NCBI GenBank assembly: GCA_004194705.1
Contig: SADC01001394.1
Span: forward strand, 248,001 to 312,000
DNA from: Ditylenchus dipsaci
Taxonomy: Eukaryota; Nematoda; Chromadorea; Rhabditida; Anguinidae
Length of the DNA: 64,000 nt
Direction of reading: 5' to 3'
A program made the position numbers and the translations under genes. A model generated the notes under the pieces. That model was not told the origin of the DNA. It did no database searches and saw nothing but the letters and a program-made list of their open reading frames with translations. Shown here piece after piece: positions 33,006 to 45,028 of the stretch (the stretch's first letter is position 1; each line of letters opens with the position of its first letter).

Positions 33006-36000
33006 ATGAGGGCGGCAGCCGTAACTATTGTACTGCTAGCCGCCATATGCAGCGTCTTGCAGGCCAGCTATATTGAGGTGGGTTACACAAATATTTCTCA
33101 AACATGGGAGCAGCATTTTCCACCCTTATTTCAAGCTTGACTTTGCCTATCTTCTGATATTTTTGTCATTTTAACACATCAAAGACTAAAAATAGTGTAT
33201 TTGAGCATTAAAATAATTTCGATTAGTCTCAGGCAATAAGAAGGGTAAACGCCAGTTAGCTTTACTTTTTGAAAAAAAATTAATGACTTTTTCTAAAGAG
33301 CACCGCGTTTATGTGTAGCTTTTTTTTGACGCTCTCTAGATCTGAAATTTTTTTAGGAATTAGATTTATATAGCAAAATTTTGGAGAAAAAAATTGGTTG
33401 AAATTCTTACACCGAAATTCTTATCCTGAAATTTCGGCACTCCAAGTTTAGTTCATATACCGGCAACCAAGCATCTTTTTCGGATGCTAAAGACCAAAAA
33501 CCTTAGAATTTTAGGTTCAAGACACACCCAAAAATCATTTTATCGCTTGTAATTGGTTTTGTCGCCGTACTTTACACGTAAAATCTTTCATCTAAGAAAT
33601 ATATTACCTAAACACAGAAGCCATAAATCAGATCCATAGCACCCTTTTTGAAAAATGGCTACCAAATCAATATTAGCATGTTTGACTCAACTAAAACCAC
33701 TAAAATGTGTTTTCTTTTTCAACCAACGGCTACCCGAATTCCATGAGGCAAATCTCACTTATTCGCTTTCTGCTTTTGGCTCATCCCAAAAAGCGTTCCA
33801 CCACTAGCTATTACTACCACCGCCTCTTAAATACATAAATAATACATTTGGATTTTTTGTCAGAAGTTTTGTCAGTGAAGTTCAAGCCCTTCCGGCTGGA
33901 ATTTCAAGGCTGCAAGAAGGAAAACAAATTCTGTTTAAAAATGTTTAGTGGATTTGGGGAAGCAATCCCCAAAGAGCCAGTCCCACCCAAAACAATCTAA
34001 ATTGGTCAGGGCATTGGAAGTGCACCAAATAATGCAACTTGGGGGAGGGGACGAAGTTCCCTGCAACTAGGCTAGCAAAGTTTTTTCCTCTTTCATAAAG
34101 GATAGAAAATTTTATTGAGAAATTACTGTCAAATATATAAAATTTGCAATATGTTGTTATTGTTCACGTTTTGAAACAAAAAATCATAAATTTCATTGTA
34201 AAAGTTCACAACGAAACAACCTGAAAAATTTGTGTTTTAATTTTTGATGCAACTGCAAATTTTTGACAGAGAATAAGCATGTTCAAAATGTATTAATTAG
34301 TGATACTCCTGATGTAAAAACTTGGCGTGAAAAAAATTTAGAACACTACACATTTTAAGATGCTTATAATTTAGTGTCTAAGCTTAAAAAATACCTTCTA
34401 TTATTCCTACAGAAAAACTGGCATACTTTTGATTAAAACTTTTTTTTAATCCCTGTTTTATACTGTCAACAAGCAAATATGCTTAAATTTTCATCGTTTT
34501 AATAGCAATAATTAAAGATCTTTGGCCTGAAATCGGGTGATACCAATCAGCTTAAGCAAAGCTGTTTGATGATAGCTTACTAGCCGAATATTAATTTAGC
34601 TAACCCATATCACCAACCATCTACTACTGTATATAAACACTCTTAAACTAATCAAAAAAATTCTCTCGCCAGATTATAACTAAGTACAATAAGAGTAATA
34701 ATCAGTTTATGCTAGATATTTAACTTTTTTTAATAATCAGTTTTTGACCACCTAGATAAATGCTAAAAATAAAAGAGAAAAAACACGAATTTTTTAAATG
34801 CCAAAGTATTTTTGGAAACATGAAAAGAACGCTTTGTAACAACCAACTTAATTAGTATTTGTTTGCAGAGTGTGGCTGCAAATGTGGACGGCAAGCCTGC
34901 TGCCGAGCCTAAAAAAGAAACCAGAAGGCATGAAGCTTTCGTGCCGCTGGTCGCTTTTCAGTGTGGATATCGCAACAAATATATGGTCAGTTTACAACAA
35001 CACATAACTTTTTAATTGTAAATAAAAAAATGTTCTATAAAACAAGACAATTATTTTTTAATATATCCTGTGTTTTTAAAGTTAGCTTAATTTTTTCGAA
35101 TTTTACACTTTTAAAAGAAAACTTTAAAAATTTGTTAACACTATGTAAAAATAAATAACATCATAAAATATATGCAGATGATTTTTGGTCATACTCATGT
35201 GTGATGCACTTAATTAACTTCGTTTCGTTCTTGCAAAAATGATATTTTGAAGAGTTAAGGGTTACATCTACATACATAAACAGGCCCTATCCTAGTATAG
35301 GGGCCAATTTTTGCCTTGGTCCCCCCTGTATATTTTAATCAATTTTTCCTTGGTCCCCCTGTTGTTTTTCCCGCCATTGTATTTGGCGTTTTTCGGTTTT
35401 TAGTCATCCAGTTCTGTTCAAATCTCATGCTTGGTCCCCACTGTTGTTTTGGAGGTGATGGTCAATGATCATGGTTAAGGTGAATATGTTAACCATAATC
35501 ACCATGTTCACCATAATCACAATATAACCTAACTATAACGGACAGGGGGACCAAGGCAAAATTGATTAAAATCAACAGGGGGACCAAGCAAAATTTGGCC
35601 CCCTAAACCAGGACAGGGCCGGGTTACATCTACACTATCAAATTATTAAAATTAAATAAACGAAAATTCCGCCTCTAAAAATTTTTTTTTCTTTTGCAAA
35701 AAATTGTTCTTGATCGGTGACTGAAAATCGGGAAGAAGGGTGAAAAATTAGCAAAGACCCACAAAATTTGCACCACTCTTCTACCTTATAAACATTTTAG
35801 CTCATAGATCTTTCCATCGACTCTCCAATAAGTTTTAGCTTAAAAATTAGTGATTTTTTAATCAAAATTTACAAAGGTGCGGTCAAAAAGTGTCACAAAT
35901 CGATATTTTACCAATAAATTTCATTCCGTTTAGTTGTAAAAAATGCTTTTTTTAAACAAATATTTTTAAATAATTTTTGCTGCAAAAATTTCCGAGCAAT

Positions 36001-39000
36001 TTTTTTATTTAAAATTTTCACAATCCAAAATATAAAATGATAAACCATAACACGTCAACTGGCATTTTGTCGTGAGAACTTATATGCAATAAGATACATA
36101 CATCTCATGCCCACTTATTATATTGCAGAACAAGAATGGAGAGTGGCAAGATGATCCCAGCAGTGCTGCCTCTTGTCTCCAGGGCAAATACGATGTGCGT
36201 TGACTTTTGACCTATTGAGTCTAAGCAACATATACTTATTTACCCAAATTTAGATCCTCAAGTACTGCAAAAGGGTAGGTTCTTTAGTCAAAATACATAC
36301 ATAAAAACACACTTCTTCTTTTTTAATTATTTCCTGTCTTTTCTAAAAGGTGTTTTACCTCAGTGATTATGCATACAACAATTTATGATGAATGAAAAAC
36401 AAGCAAGACATTGCAGTACTACTGTACATGTTTTTGACTACAAAAAACAGGAAAACACATTTTCCTAAGATTAGTCATACAGGGTGTGTCCAAAAAATTA
36501 CCTCTTTAATATTTTTTAGCACTTAGCTTCTTAGCCGGTGGATTTAAGAATTTAAAAGCTCAACCACAAAAAAGCGCCTACTAGATTTTTTTAAGCTGCA
36601 CTCACAAGCATAGCAATGAACAAAAAAAACTAGTACTCCAAATTTTTGGGGAACCCATTTTCATAAAAAAATGGCCTTACATTCCTTGCATCCTATCTTG
36701 AAACTGCAAGGAAATAGAGAGCCAATAATAATGACCACTAGTGCATAATAAGGGTACGATACAATAAAGTCAAAAACAAAAAGTGGTAAATCTTTTCTGG
36801 TACACCCTGTAATTCTGATAAATATTTTGATAGAAAATTTGTTTTTGAGCAAAAATAAATTTTTAATATGCCGTTACCTAAAGCCCAAGAAAACTTATGT
36901 TGTAATTAAAAAATCCCTTCTTTAAAAAGGTAAACATAAATGCTAAAAATAAGAGTGCAGCGAAATTTAAACAATAATCTGAAATTTTCGGAATAAAAAA
37001 GGCTTTGAAAGCATTTTTCAAACAAACAAATAATTAACATCTCTTGCTAACCGAATTTTGCTAAATCGACATTTTTTTGCGTGTTCGATATCCATTTTTG
37101 TGAGATTACTCTTTACTTTACAGGTAAAATTTTTTTGCCGATTCTAATATTGATTATGCCATACTCGAAAAAGTGCAACAATTCCTAATGTGATAAAACA
37201 AATTTAAAGCCAGCAAGGGATCGAGTCTAAGCAGATCGTTGGGATGTTAGAAAGCTTAAAATGGAGATACAAATTTTGATTTGGTTAAACTTCCGATTTG
37301 TAGATGTACCCCAATGAAGAGATCACCAATATTGTGGAGTACTCTCACATGGTTAGTCAAACATTTTAAAAAATCCTCTTTAAAACTAATTTCGTTCAGT
37401 CCCACATCGAGAAGTGGTGCAAAGAGGATGGTGGCAACTGCAAACACACTTCAACAGTCCGACCCTATCGTTGCATTGTGGGCGAATTTGTGACAGAGTC
37501 ACTGCAAGTGCCCTCCAAATGTCACTTTAGCCATGTGGCCGGCAAAATGAAGTGCAATGACTACAAGTACTGGAACTTGAAGGCCCAGTCTGAGTGTGGA
37601 CTCAAGGTGTGCTTTATACTTAATTTATGGCTTTATAATAAATAGTTCTATTTAATTAATTTGCAGACGGAGTCGGGCAGTAACCAAAGCATGAAATTAC
37701 GCTCATTTGCCATCCTTGAACCCTGTGGCCTGTCCATGTTCAGAGGGGTAGAGTACGTGTGCTGCCCCAAGAGTGTCGAAGGTTATAATTCAGATTTATA
37801 CAAAAAAGTAATTTTTTACAAAAAATAGAGGTTGTCACCAGTCTATGTTATATAATGTAGTGTTTTAAGCTGTATTTTCATTTGATTAAAAAGGGGGGGG
37901 GGGTCTACGAAAAATTGTAATTTTTTTATCTATTTTATTTTTCACAATTTTCGTGATATTTTATTCTCCTGTTTGCTCTCATGTTTACCATCAACTTTAA
38001 GTCAGTTTGTTGGAGAGTCTCCGTGGCCTAATGGATCAAAGGCGCCGCCCTCCGAAGCATGGGTGTTAGGCGGAGATGGGGTTCGAGTCCCCCGGAGACT
38101 GAAACTGTTTTTTACTTCTGTTTTACAAATACAGAAAGGCTTACCTTCGAAACCGTAAAAGCCCAAGTGCTCGCCCCTCCAAAGAGTATTTTTCTATAAG
38201 CCTACCTTTTTCAGTTCCCTCGATTTTTTCCACCCCAATCTATTGAAATGTGAAGTGTGCGGGTCTTTGGCCGCGAAGCGGCCAAATACCATTGGTATTG
38301 TCAGTGAAAAAGGTGAGAAATAGGTGAAAAAGGGTACAAGCCGTTTGATCCCACAAAATTGATCGCCAGCATATTAAGACTAGTTTTCAGATCTTATTTT
38401 TTTTCTTTTTTTAGAAGTTTGATTACTAAATTGTAGCCCTGAATGTCAGCTATATTTTGGTACTAAGACTTTAAAAAAAACCTAGAAACTTTAGATCTAC
38501 ACTTTAAAAAGCGCTCACTCAGTGGTAAAAAACGTGTCGAAAATCACCGAGTGAGCGCTTTTAGAAGTTTAGATCTAAAGTTTTTCAGTTTTTATAGAAG
38601 CTTCAGTACCAAAATGTATATGACATTTAGGACTACAATTTGGTGCCAAAACTTTCAAAAATTTATGAAAATCAAGATCTGAGAACTAGTCTTTATATGC
38701 TGGCGATCAATTTTGTGGGCGATCAAACGGCTTGTAGTACAAGCCTTGTACTCGTGAAAAATGAAAAAGCTGACTCAGAAAAATACTCTTTGGAAGGGGT
38801 GGGGCGACCACTTGGGCTGCTGTCTTCGAAACGTACCTTTGCTATAAACTAACTTTTTGAAATAAAATACATCCAAGCCCAGCTCCGAGGGCGTTTGTTA
38901 GATAGAATTCGCCTAATTATCAGCCATTTGCTCTCTGTTTGCCATTTTCCATAAAACAAGCTACGCTTTCAAACAAAATTACCAACTTTTTGTGAACCAG

Positions 39001-42000
39001 AAAATATTCAAATATTTATTACGAAAATTTTTCATTGTCCAATCCTATTCTGAGCACAGGCTTCGAAATTATTTAAAGGGGTACATGTTTTGTAGGATTT
39101 TTTATTATCATTTTCTTCTCTTGAGTGTGTTTTTTATAGCTAATGGCTCAACTGTAAATACATTCCTTGGCCAAATTTTCACAGAGAATCCGGTAATCTT
39201 ACCAGGATACAGATGTCCTTGAAAAAATCTTATGAATAACACCGAGATTGACCAAAACATTCATCCGGTATTCCCCTTACATACCCTTCACACATTCGAA
39301 ATCGGGTCCTTGTCACTCTGTCTTTGACTGCTTTTTCTGGACAGCTAATAGGCAAGTTACCGCTGGGAGGTAGTTGAGACAATAGGCTAGATTTCGAGTT
39401 CTAGGTTGCCCAATACTATCTTCAACCAGAAAAAGCCATACCACAAGAATTTCCAAGAGGTATGTTATGGAAATAAGATTTCATTGTTTTGTTAATCTTT
39501 GTGTTTTCATAAGATTTTGCAAAAGACATCTTATTTTCGGATTCTCTGCGAAATTTTGTCAAAGGAATGTATTTAAAGTTGAGTTATTAGCTATAAAAGT
39601 CATAGTCAAGAGAAGAAAATAATAATGGTTAAAAATCCTATGAAATATGTACCCCTTTGACCTTTTTCAAATCTGATACTTTTAAATAAATAAAATTATG
39701 TTTAAATTTAAAAATAAAAAAACTCAGCATTTCTTATTATAGACAAAATCGAGAAGGTGGTTGCTCTTGACAAAGATGGAGATGAGGACGACTATGATGA
39801 TGATGATGAGGAAGGTTGGTTCTGTTAATTTGAGGCATTGAAAATTTTTTCTACAAGCCCAAAAATTTAGAAGATTCAACTGACTCGGAAACAACTTCCA
39901 CCGAAAAGGCAGAACAGGACCCCTATTTCAAGGAAGACAGTGGTGCCAACGAGCACGACCGCTTCAGGGATGCTGAAGAAAGACTCGAGAAGAGGCACCG
40001 CAAGAAGGTCACAAAAGTATAGCTTACATACAACCTTATGACTTAACTCGACCACCAACCATAATTTAGGTGATCACCGAGTGGAGTGAACTATTTGAGC
40101 GCTACAACAAAATGAAGGAAAAGGATCCTAAGGGAGCGAGGAATATAAACGAGAAATGACATCTAAGTTCCGCAAAACTGTGGCCTCTCTAGAGGAGGAG
40201 AACAAAGAGCAGAGAACCCAGATTGAAGATGTGCATGATGAGCGAGTACAAGCCAGTTTGAACGAAAAGAAGAGACAGGTGAGATAATGTTGGCTTTTTT
40301 AAATCCTTTTAAACTGGTGTTCACACTATTTTATAAAAATTTTGGCGACACAAAATCAAACCTGAGGTATGGAGGGTTGCCAGATGTGCTGACTTATCAT
40401 TATTTTTAAAAATTATTTTTTTGTCAAAATTCAGGAATTTCCAATTGATTTGAAGGGGCATGGCCGTGCCCTACACGGAGAAAAGGCGAACCAACATTTT
40501 TTCCTCAATCAAGTTTTACGTGCGTTCTCATCCAGATTTTTTAAGTTTTCTGCCTAGTTTTTAAAAGTAGTACAAGGTTATCAATGGTATATTTGATGCA
40601 AAACAAGTGAAAAATTGAATGATTCAAAAAAATTGCTGGTCCCCGCCTTAACTTTTTGCCCTTTGAGCGATGCGTGGTCCTTATTGAATTTGCGCTTTTT
40701 GAATTTTACTGTTTTTAGATAACTTGAGATACAATTTTGAGATTTTCCTACATTCGCTCAGCCACCATGGAACATAGGGCTTAGTCTAGAATTATCTGTT
40801 TTTCATCCGCAGCGCATCCGCATTTTTTGTTCACAATGCGATACGCATGAGGGCCGAATTGTGGACTACACTAAATGAATATACGGAAATGCGAAAAAAA
40901 ATTCATTGGCTTTTTTACTAAATATAAATCTTAATATATAAAGGCTTAAATCAAACCATTTGCAGGTTTATATCAACATTTAATAAAACGGTTTAATGAA
41001 TTTTTTTCGGTACTTAAAGTGCCATTGTGAACGTGATTCCGCATCCGCATGCGGATTCATTGTGAACGTGGCTTAAAGACCATGCTCACGGTACTCCTGC
41101 GCCAATTAAAAAAATTTTTTAATCATTGATTTTCTGTTCGGATTTTTTAACTTGGTTTCTAACAAAACAAGGCCTAGAATTCAATTTTAGGTTTAGTTTT
41201 GTTAGAAACTCAAAGTAGAAACTCAATTTAAAAAATATAAAAAAACTGGCAAAAAGATAAAATTAAAAAAGCACGAATTTTAAAAATTATACAAAATAGA
41301 GGAAAAGCCCTACGCTGATTCATACCAATTTGTCTGATTAAGAAAGTTTTTTGTTTAATTTTTTGTGAATGCAGATTCTGATTTAAGGTTTTTTGTCTGG
41401 CCACCCTGAAAGTAAGAGTGGTTGCTGGAAAACACTTTGTATATTCAACTATATTGTCGACTGAAAATCAGTTTACGAGTTAAACATCTGAAGTTATAAC
41501 ATTTTTCAGGTGTATCAAAACTTAGTTAAACCAAATAAACTTTAGGCTACTCACGACTACCGAGCTGCACTAGCTGTACAAGTTGGCAACTCAAACAAAA
41601 ACAATGTTCTCAGGACTTTGAAGGTTAATTTTACTCAGAATATTTTTTGCTGAAATAGTTATGATTGATTTCCTATTTCAGAACTATATCAAGGCTGAGG
41701 AGAAGGACCGCAGTCACATGCTTAACCGTTATCGCCACTTGCTCCGCTCTGACCCTGAGCAGGCCATTAGCTTTGAACCTGTGCTGCTTCACCGTCTTCG
41801 CTACATTGACTTGCGTATCAATGGCACTTTGGCAATGCTACGAGACTTCCCTGAATTGGAGAAGCAAGTACGTCCAGTCGCAGGTTGGCTTTTCATAATT
41901 AACATCTCCTGGGCATCAATGGTTGCATAATCAAAAATTTTCTTAGTTTTTCTTACAGTTCCACATTTCAGTGTCCTTCTGGAACGACTTCCGTCGGGAC

Positions 42001-43403
42001 AACACCCTGAAGTCACCAACGACGAGCCTAGCCTTCTGGGTGGTGAGGAAAAGAACGAGCGACTGATCCGTTTGTACAAGCAGACCTACGAGCATAACCA
42101 TCCTGATGCTCAGCTTGCTTTTGGTGACATTAAAGCTGCCAGCGAGCGCAAGGCCACTAGTCCCAGCACAACCAGCACTAGCAGCACTACTGCTAGACCA
42201 TCCACCCCTCCAGTCATCCACCACGTTGTTGCTCTCAAAGACGTGTTGTCCGAAAAGGATGAAGATTCGGATGAAGACCAGTTCGATGACAACGAGGAAA
42301 GTGACAGCAGCAGTGACTCATCCTCCTCCACATCAAAGAAACTGGCTATTGACGTCAAACTCAAGCCCCTTTCTAGCCAGAAAGGAGTGGAAAAGCCGGC
42401 CAAAGTATTGAGCCACGGCTCCACCAAGAAAGATAATGACGATGAAGAGGAGGAGGATGATGACGACCAGGAAGAAGGCGAGTACACAGAGTCCAACGAC
42501 AAAAAGAGCCAAAGACCTAGGCGAACTAAGTGTGGCCATTGAGCCTATTGTCTCAGCACCTGCAAGAAGAATTCAGGAAGAGCTTGATGAGTCTCCACCT
42601 GCTTATGCTAGACAAGACGTGCTAATGATGGCTAACAGAGATGTAAATGATTTTAATCTTAAAAATGAGGTGCATGTTTGAGTAAATATTTTTTCAGGAT
42701 GAATTCTCGGAGCAGAACTACATGTCCAATTATGCAACCCGCACCAACTTTGCTATTGCTGTGTTTGCTTGCGCATTCATTGTGCTGGCTGCAGGACTGT
42801 TTGTGAAGAGACGCTCAAGACACCCTGGATTCATTGAGGTACAATATTAACAATACAATTATTAACAAATACAATACAGTTGACTGTCGATATAGTGCGC
42901 CAATCTCAATTTCTACCTCGTCTAGTGTATGACCACTTTTTAAAGACGACTTTCGAAACTTTTTGCCAGACTTTGTTGTCAGTCTACTTTCAAAAATTAA
43001 CGACAAGTAGGAATCATTGTGGTTTTCGAAAGTTGACCGAAACATTTCGAAAAGTGAGGTAGAAGATAGCTAAACCTCGTAAAAATTGAAGTGCCCCCCC
43101 CCTCCAAAGGTACATACAGAAGTGCACTTCATATGCTATCCTAAACCCTATGTGGGGTCGAACTTGAAATGGGCCAAATATATCGAGACTCTCGATTTGA
43201 GAGTTGACTGTACAATGATTGTTAGAAAATTTATTTGATAGATTCAGCTGTAAAAGGATTAAGGATTAAAGTGTATGAGTGTTAAAACTAAATTTATACT
43301 TTTTAAGGTTGATGTATGCACACCAGATGATCGCCACGTGGAGGGACTAAAAGTGAATGGCTATGAGAACCCCACCTACAGCTTTTTCGACTCTAAGGCG
43401 TGA
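33006..43403 (+). CDS. apl-1: Amyloid precursor protein family member (APP/APPL/APL-1)
   Basis: A type I membrane protein. Exons are 33006-33077 (start, hydrophobic signal peptide), 34869-34985 (FVPLVAFQCGYRNKYM), 36129-36194, a 21-bp microexon 36254-36274 (ILKYCKR), 37304-37351, 37400-37606 (SHIEKWCKEDGGNC, VPSKCHFSHVAGKMKC), 37667-37781 (GVEYVCCPK), 39743-39814 (acidic), 39872-40016, 40070-40278, 41546-41623, 41682-41883, 41959-42642, 42698-42838 and 43308-43403. Domain order is E1 (growth-factor-like plus copper-binding), acidic region, E2 helical domain (HRLRYIDLRINGTL), Ser/Thr/acidic juxtamembrane linker, one transmembrane helix (FAIAVFACAFIVLAAGLF) with an RRSR stop, and a tail with the GYENPTY sorting/PTB motif, ending VNGYENPTYSFFDSKA. 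No Kunitz domain is seen. Frame breaks occur near 40145 and 42515. AATAAA lies near 43433. Introns hold a tRNA and six or more MITEs. Confidence 0.95.
35281..35630. mobile_element. Inverted-repeat element with CTTGGTCCCCCTG motif
   Basis: The left end CAGGCCCTATCCTAGTATAG is mirrored by CTAAACCAGGACAGGGCCGG on the right. Inside both arms, TTGCCTTGGTCCCCC and TTGATTAAAATCAACAGGG-type blocks are matched. GTTACATCTACA occurs on both flanks, which may be a target-site or older direct repeat. It lies in APP intron 2. Confidence 0.65.
36480..36809. mobile_element. Mariner-type MITE with CAGGGTGT ends
   Basis: It begins CAGGGTGTGTCCAAAAAATT after TA and ends TTTTCTGGTACACCCTG before TA. Short TIRs and a TA duplication suit the Tc1/mariner superfamily. 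There is no coding capacity. It lies in the APP intron downstream of the microexon. Confidence 0.6.
38017..38100 (+). tRNA. tRNA-Arg (anticodon CCG), probably with a short intron
   Basis: The acceptor stem GTCTCCG (38017-38023) pairs with CGGAGAC (38093-38099), with T as discriminator. A TGGCCTAATGGATCAAAGGC D-arm/A-box follows, like known tRNA-Arg genes. The anticodon stem CCGCC pairs with GGCGG across a loop CTCCGAA plus 12 extra bases, which fits a 12-nt intron one base 3' of anticodon CCG. The T arm reads GGGGTTCGAGTCCCC (B-box GGTTCGAGTCC), one base shorter than standard; a lost G would explain this. A TTTTTT pol III terminator lies at 38106-38111. It sits in APP intron 7 on the same strand. 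Confidence 0.8.
38137..38840. mobile_element. Long inverted-repeat (foldback) element
   Basis: Arms of about 330 bp. AAGCCCAAGTGCTCGCCCC near the left end is matched by GGGGCGACCACTTGGGCT near the right, and TTGATCGCCAGCATAT... is matched by ...ATATGCTGGCGATCAA. The turn is a tight hairpin at about 38508-38562 (AGCGCTCACT/AGTGAGCGCT). It begins about 40 bp after the tRNA gene. No coding capacity. Confidence 0.7.
39077..39656. mobile_element. TTAA-type element with ~110-bp arms
   Basis: It follows TTAA (39073-39076); the right side is TTGA (one base changed). The ends are AGGGGTACATGTTTTGTAGG and CCTATGAAATATGTACCCCT. GCTAATGGCTCAACTG is mirrored by AGTTGAGTTATTAGC, and CAAATTTTCACAGAGAATCC by GGATTCTCTGCGAAATTTTG. 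It lies in an APP intron. Confidence 0.65.
40451..40680. mobile_element. Degenerate TTAA-type MITE
   Basis: Starts AAGGGGCATGGCCGTGCCC and ends GCGATGCGTGGTCCTTATTG. Its interior (TTAAGTTTTCTGCCTAG, ACAAGGTTATCAATGG, TCCCCGCCTTAACTTTTTG) is homologous to 13697-13920 and 57019-57247. It lies in an APP intron. Confidence 0.5.
40795..41078. mobile_element. Element with ACAATG ends and GCATCCGCAT words
   Basis: CGCATCCGCATTTTTTGTTC and ACAATGCGATACGCATG near the left face TTGTGAACGTGATTCCGCAT and GCGGATTCATTGTGAACGTG at the right. The word CATCCGCA/TGCGGAT repeats in both arms. Boundaries are approximate, and there is no coding capacity. Confidence 0.4.
42877..43210. mobile_element. pogo/Tigger-like MITE (words ATATAGTGCGCC, CGAGACTC)
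   Basis: It begins CAGTTGACTGTCGATATAG and ends GATTTGAGAGTTGACTG, flanked by TA. A second inverted repeat pairs TTCTACCTCGTCTAGTG-type sequence with the GAGGTAGAAG near 43058, and a C-tract lies at 43093-43101. It lies in the last APP intron. Confidence 0.7.
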
Positions 43404-44539
43404 AAAGGCGAGAAGAAAAGACTAATTTCAATAAAATAAAGTTCTCATTTACGTCTTACTTCCCAACCCTCTTCAATAAGACTAATGATAAGCAAATTTT
43501 CCACTCGAAAATAGCCTCAATTGCTCCTTTTAATTTTTTAATATAATTTTAAGGATCTCTTTCCAGATTAACGTCTACTCCTAAAGCTGATAATAATTCA
43601 CCTGTTTTTATTTGTATATGGTAATCAGATGCTAAAGAAATAATTATCTTTGCTCCTTTTGATCAACCATTTGTAATTTCGTTGTTTTGGGCAGAACAAG
43701 TATATATTATGTTTGAGTAATTTTGTAAAATGTCCATCCATTTATTTTATTTGCTTGGTTATTTTGCTTGCATGCATCCGCAAATGTGTGAAATGTTAGT
43801 AGACGGTCTTTGAATTTAGCTTTGTCAATTCAGTTATTTTTCTTGTATTTTTTTAATAAAAAAAGTTTTGTTATTAATTTTTTTTACAAGTTGGAAATCC
43901 TTCTATAAAACTTTATTAACTCCAAAACAACCAAATAACCTATGCAACACAAAAAAGTGAATATGCAACAAAAACGGGTGATTCAAAGATTTTGAGTAAA
44001 AACTAAAATTAATTTGCTGTCTACAAGAATAACGAAAACTACTACAAGAAAACCATTTGCAACCGATTTTAATATTGCGTTAGGAAACAAATCTTTCATA
44101 TAAAATAAGTACCAAAGGCACAATAAATAAGTGTGTAAATAAGCAGTCAACCATAAAACACTGGTTTTTCTAATGGAAATGCTGTGTAGTAATAAATTTT
44201 GAAATCTCAATGAACTTCAGGTGTGTTACCAGTCAAAGAGAGCCCGTTAAGTGGGTCCTAAGTGAAGTCTTGCTGGGACCGACTTAGGTATGAATTTAAT
44301 CGAGACTATACTGTACTGCTAAAACCAGCGATGACCAATCCCGAAGTGTGTCTTATATAGAGACTCAAATGTAGCATGATTACGGTTTATTGATTTTGAA
44401 ACACATTGACGAACCCATTAATAAAATATACCTCAATTAGAAAAACGCGGGTTTTCAACCATTCAAGAATAAGGCAGATTGAACAAGAAACAAATAGAGC
44501 TGCGTTTTGATGTATTTATGGAATAAGATAACTGAAATA
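43404..44539. other. 3' flank of the APP-family gene
   Basis: AATAAA near 43433 probably ends the APP transcript. The rest is AT-rich with no recognisable gene on either strand. Confidence 0.45.
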
Positions 44540-44893
44540 CAGTGTTATTCAAATATTTTAGGCCTTTTATTTCGGGCATAACTTTTTTTATAGCCGAATT
44601 TTGAAATTCTCTAAACGCCAATCGACTCAGAATTTAAAAGCAACTTTTTGGTATATAAAGTCAAAAATACGATTTTCACTTGGTCCCCCTGTGGTTCGGG
44701 TGCTGGTTGTGGATGTCTTTTGGATTGGTAAGGCCCAAACAACAGGGGGACCAAGCAAAAATCGTGGTTTTGACTTTATATACCAAAATTGCTTTTCAAT
44801 TCTGAGTCGATTGGCGTTTACAGAATTTCGAAATTCGGCCTATAAAAAAAGTTATTCCCAAAATAAAAGGCTTGAAATATTTGAATAAGCTTG
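44540..44893. mobile_element. Long-TIR MITE with CTTGGTCCCCCTGTGG motif
   Basis: Arms of about 150 bp. CAGTGTTATTCAAATATTTT and TTATTTCGGGCATAAC on the left are mirrored on the right by GTTATTCCCAAAATAA and AAATATTTGAATAAGC. Both arms contain GCCAATCGACTCAGAATT and TGGTATATAAAGTCAAAA. The layout (TTGTATT/CATAAC block, then ACGCCAATCGA, then CTTGGTCCCCC) parallels the TIRs of the element at 59621-61062, so this is probably a MITE of that group. Confidence 0.65.
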
Positions 44894-45028
44894 TAAAATA
44901 AAGATTTATGTTTCATCGATGTTTACATCTTTTCTCGGCAATGATAGTTCCACAAGCTACATACTTTAAAGAGAAAGCAAAAAACAAATAAATATCACAT
45001 TGCTTAAGGATTTAACAAAAAAAGAGTT

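Noticed and set aside
42110..42502. Serine-rich minus-strand open frame at 42.1-42.5 kb
   Set aside because: It is the antisense of the acidic Ser/Thr-rich APP exon; splice structure and conservation support only the plus strand.
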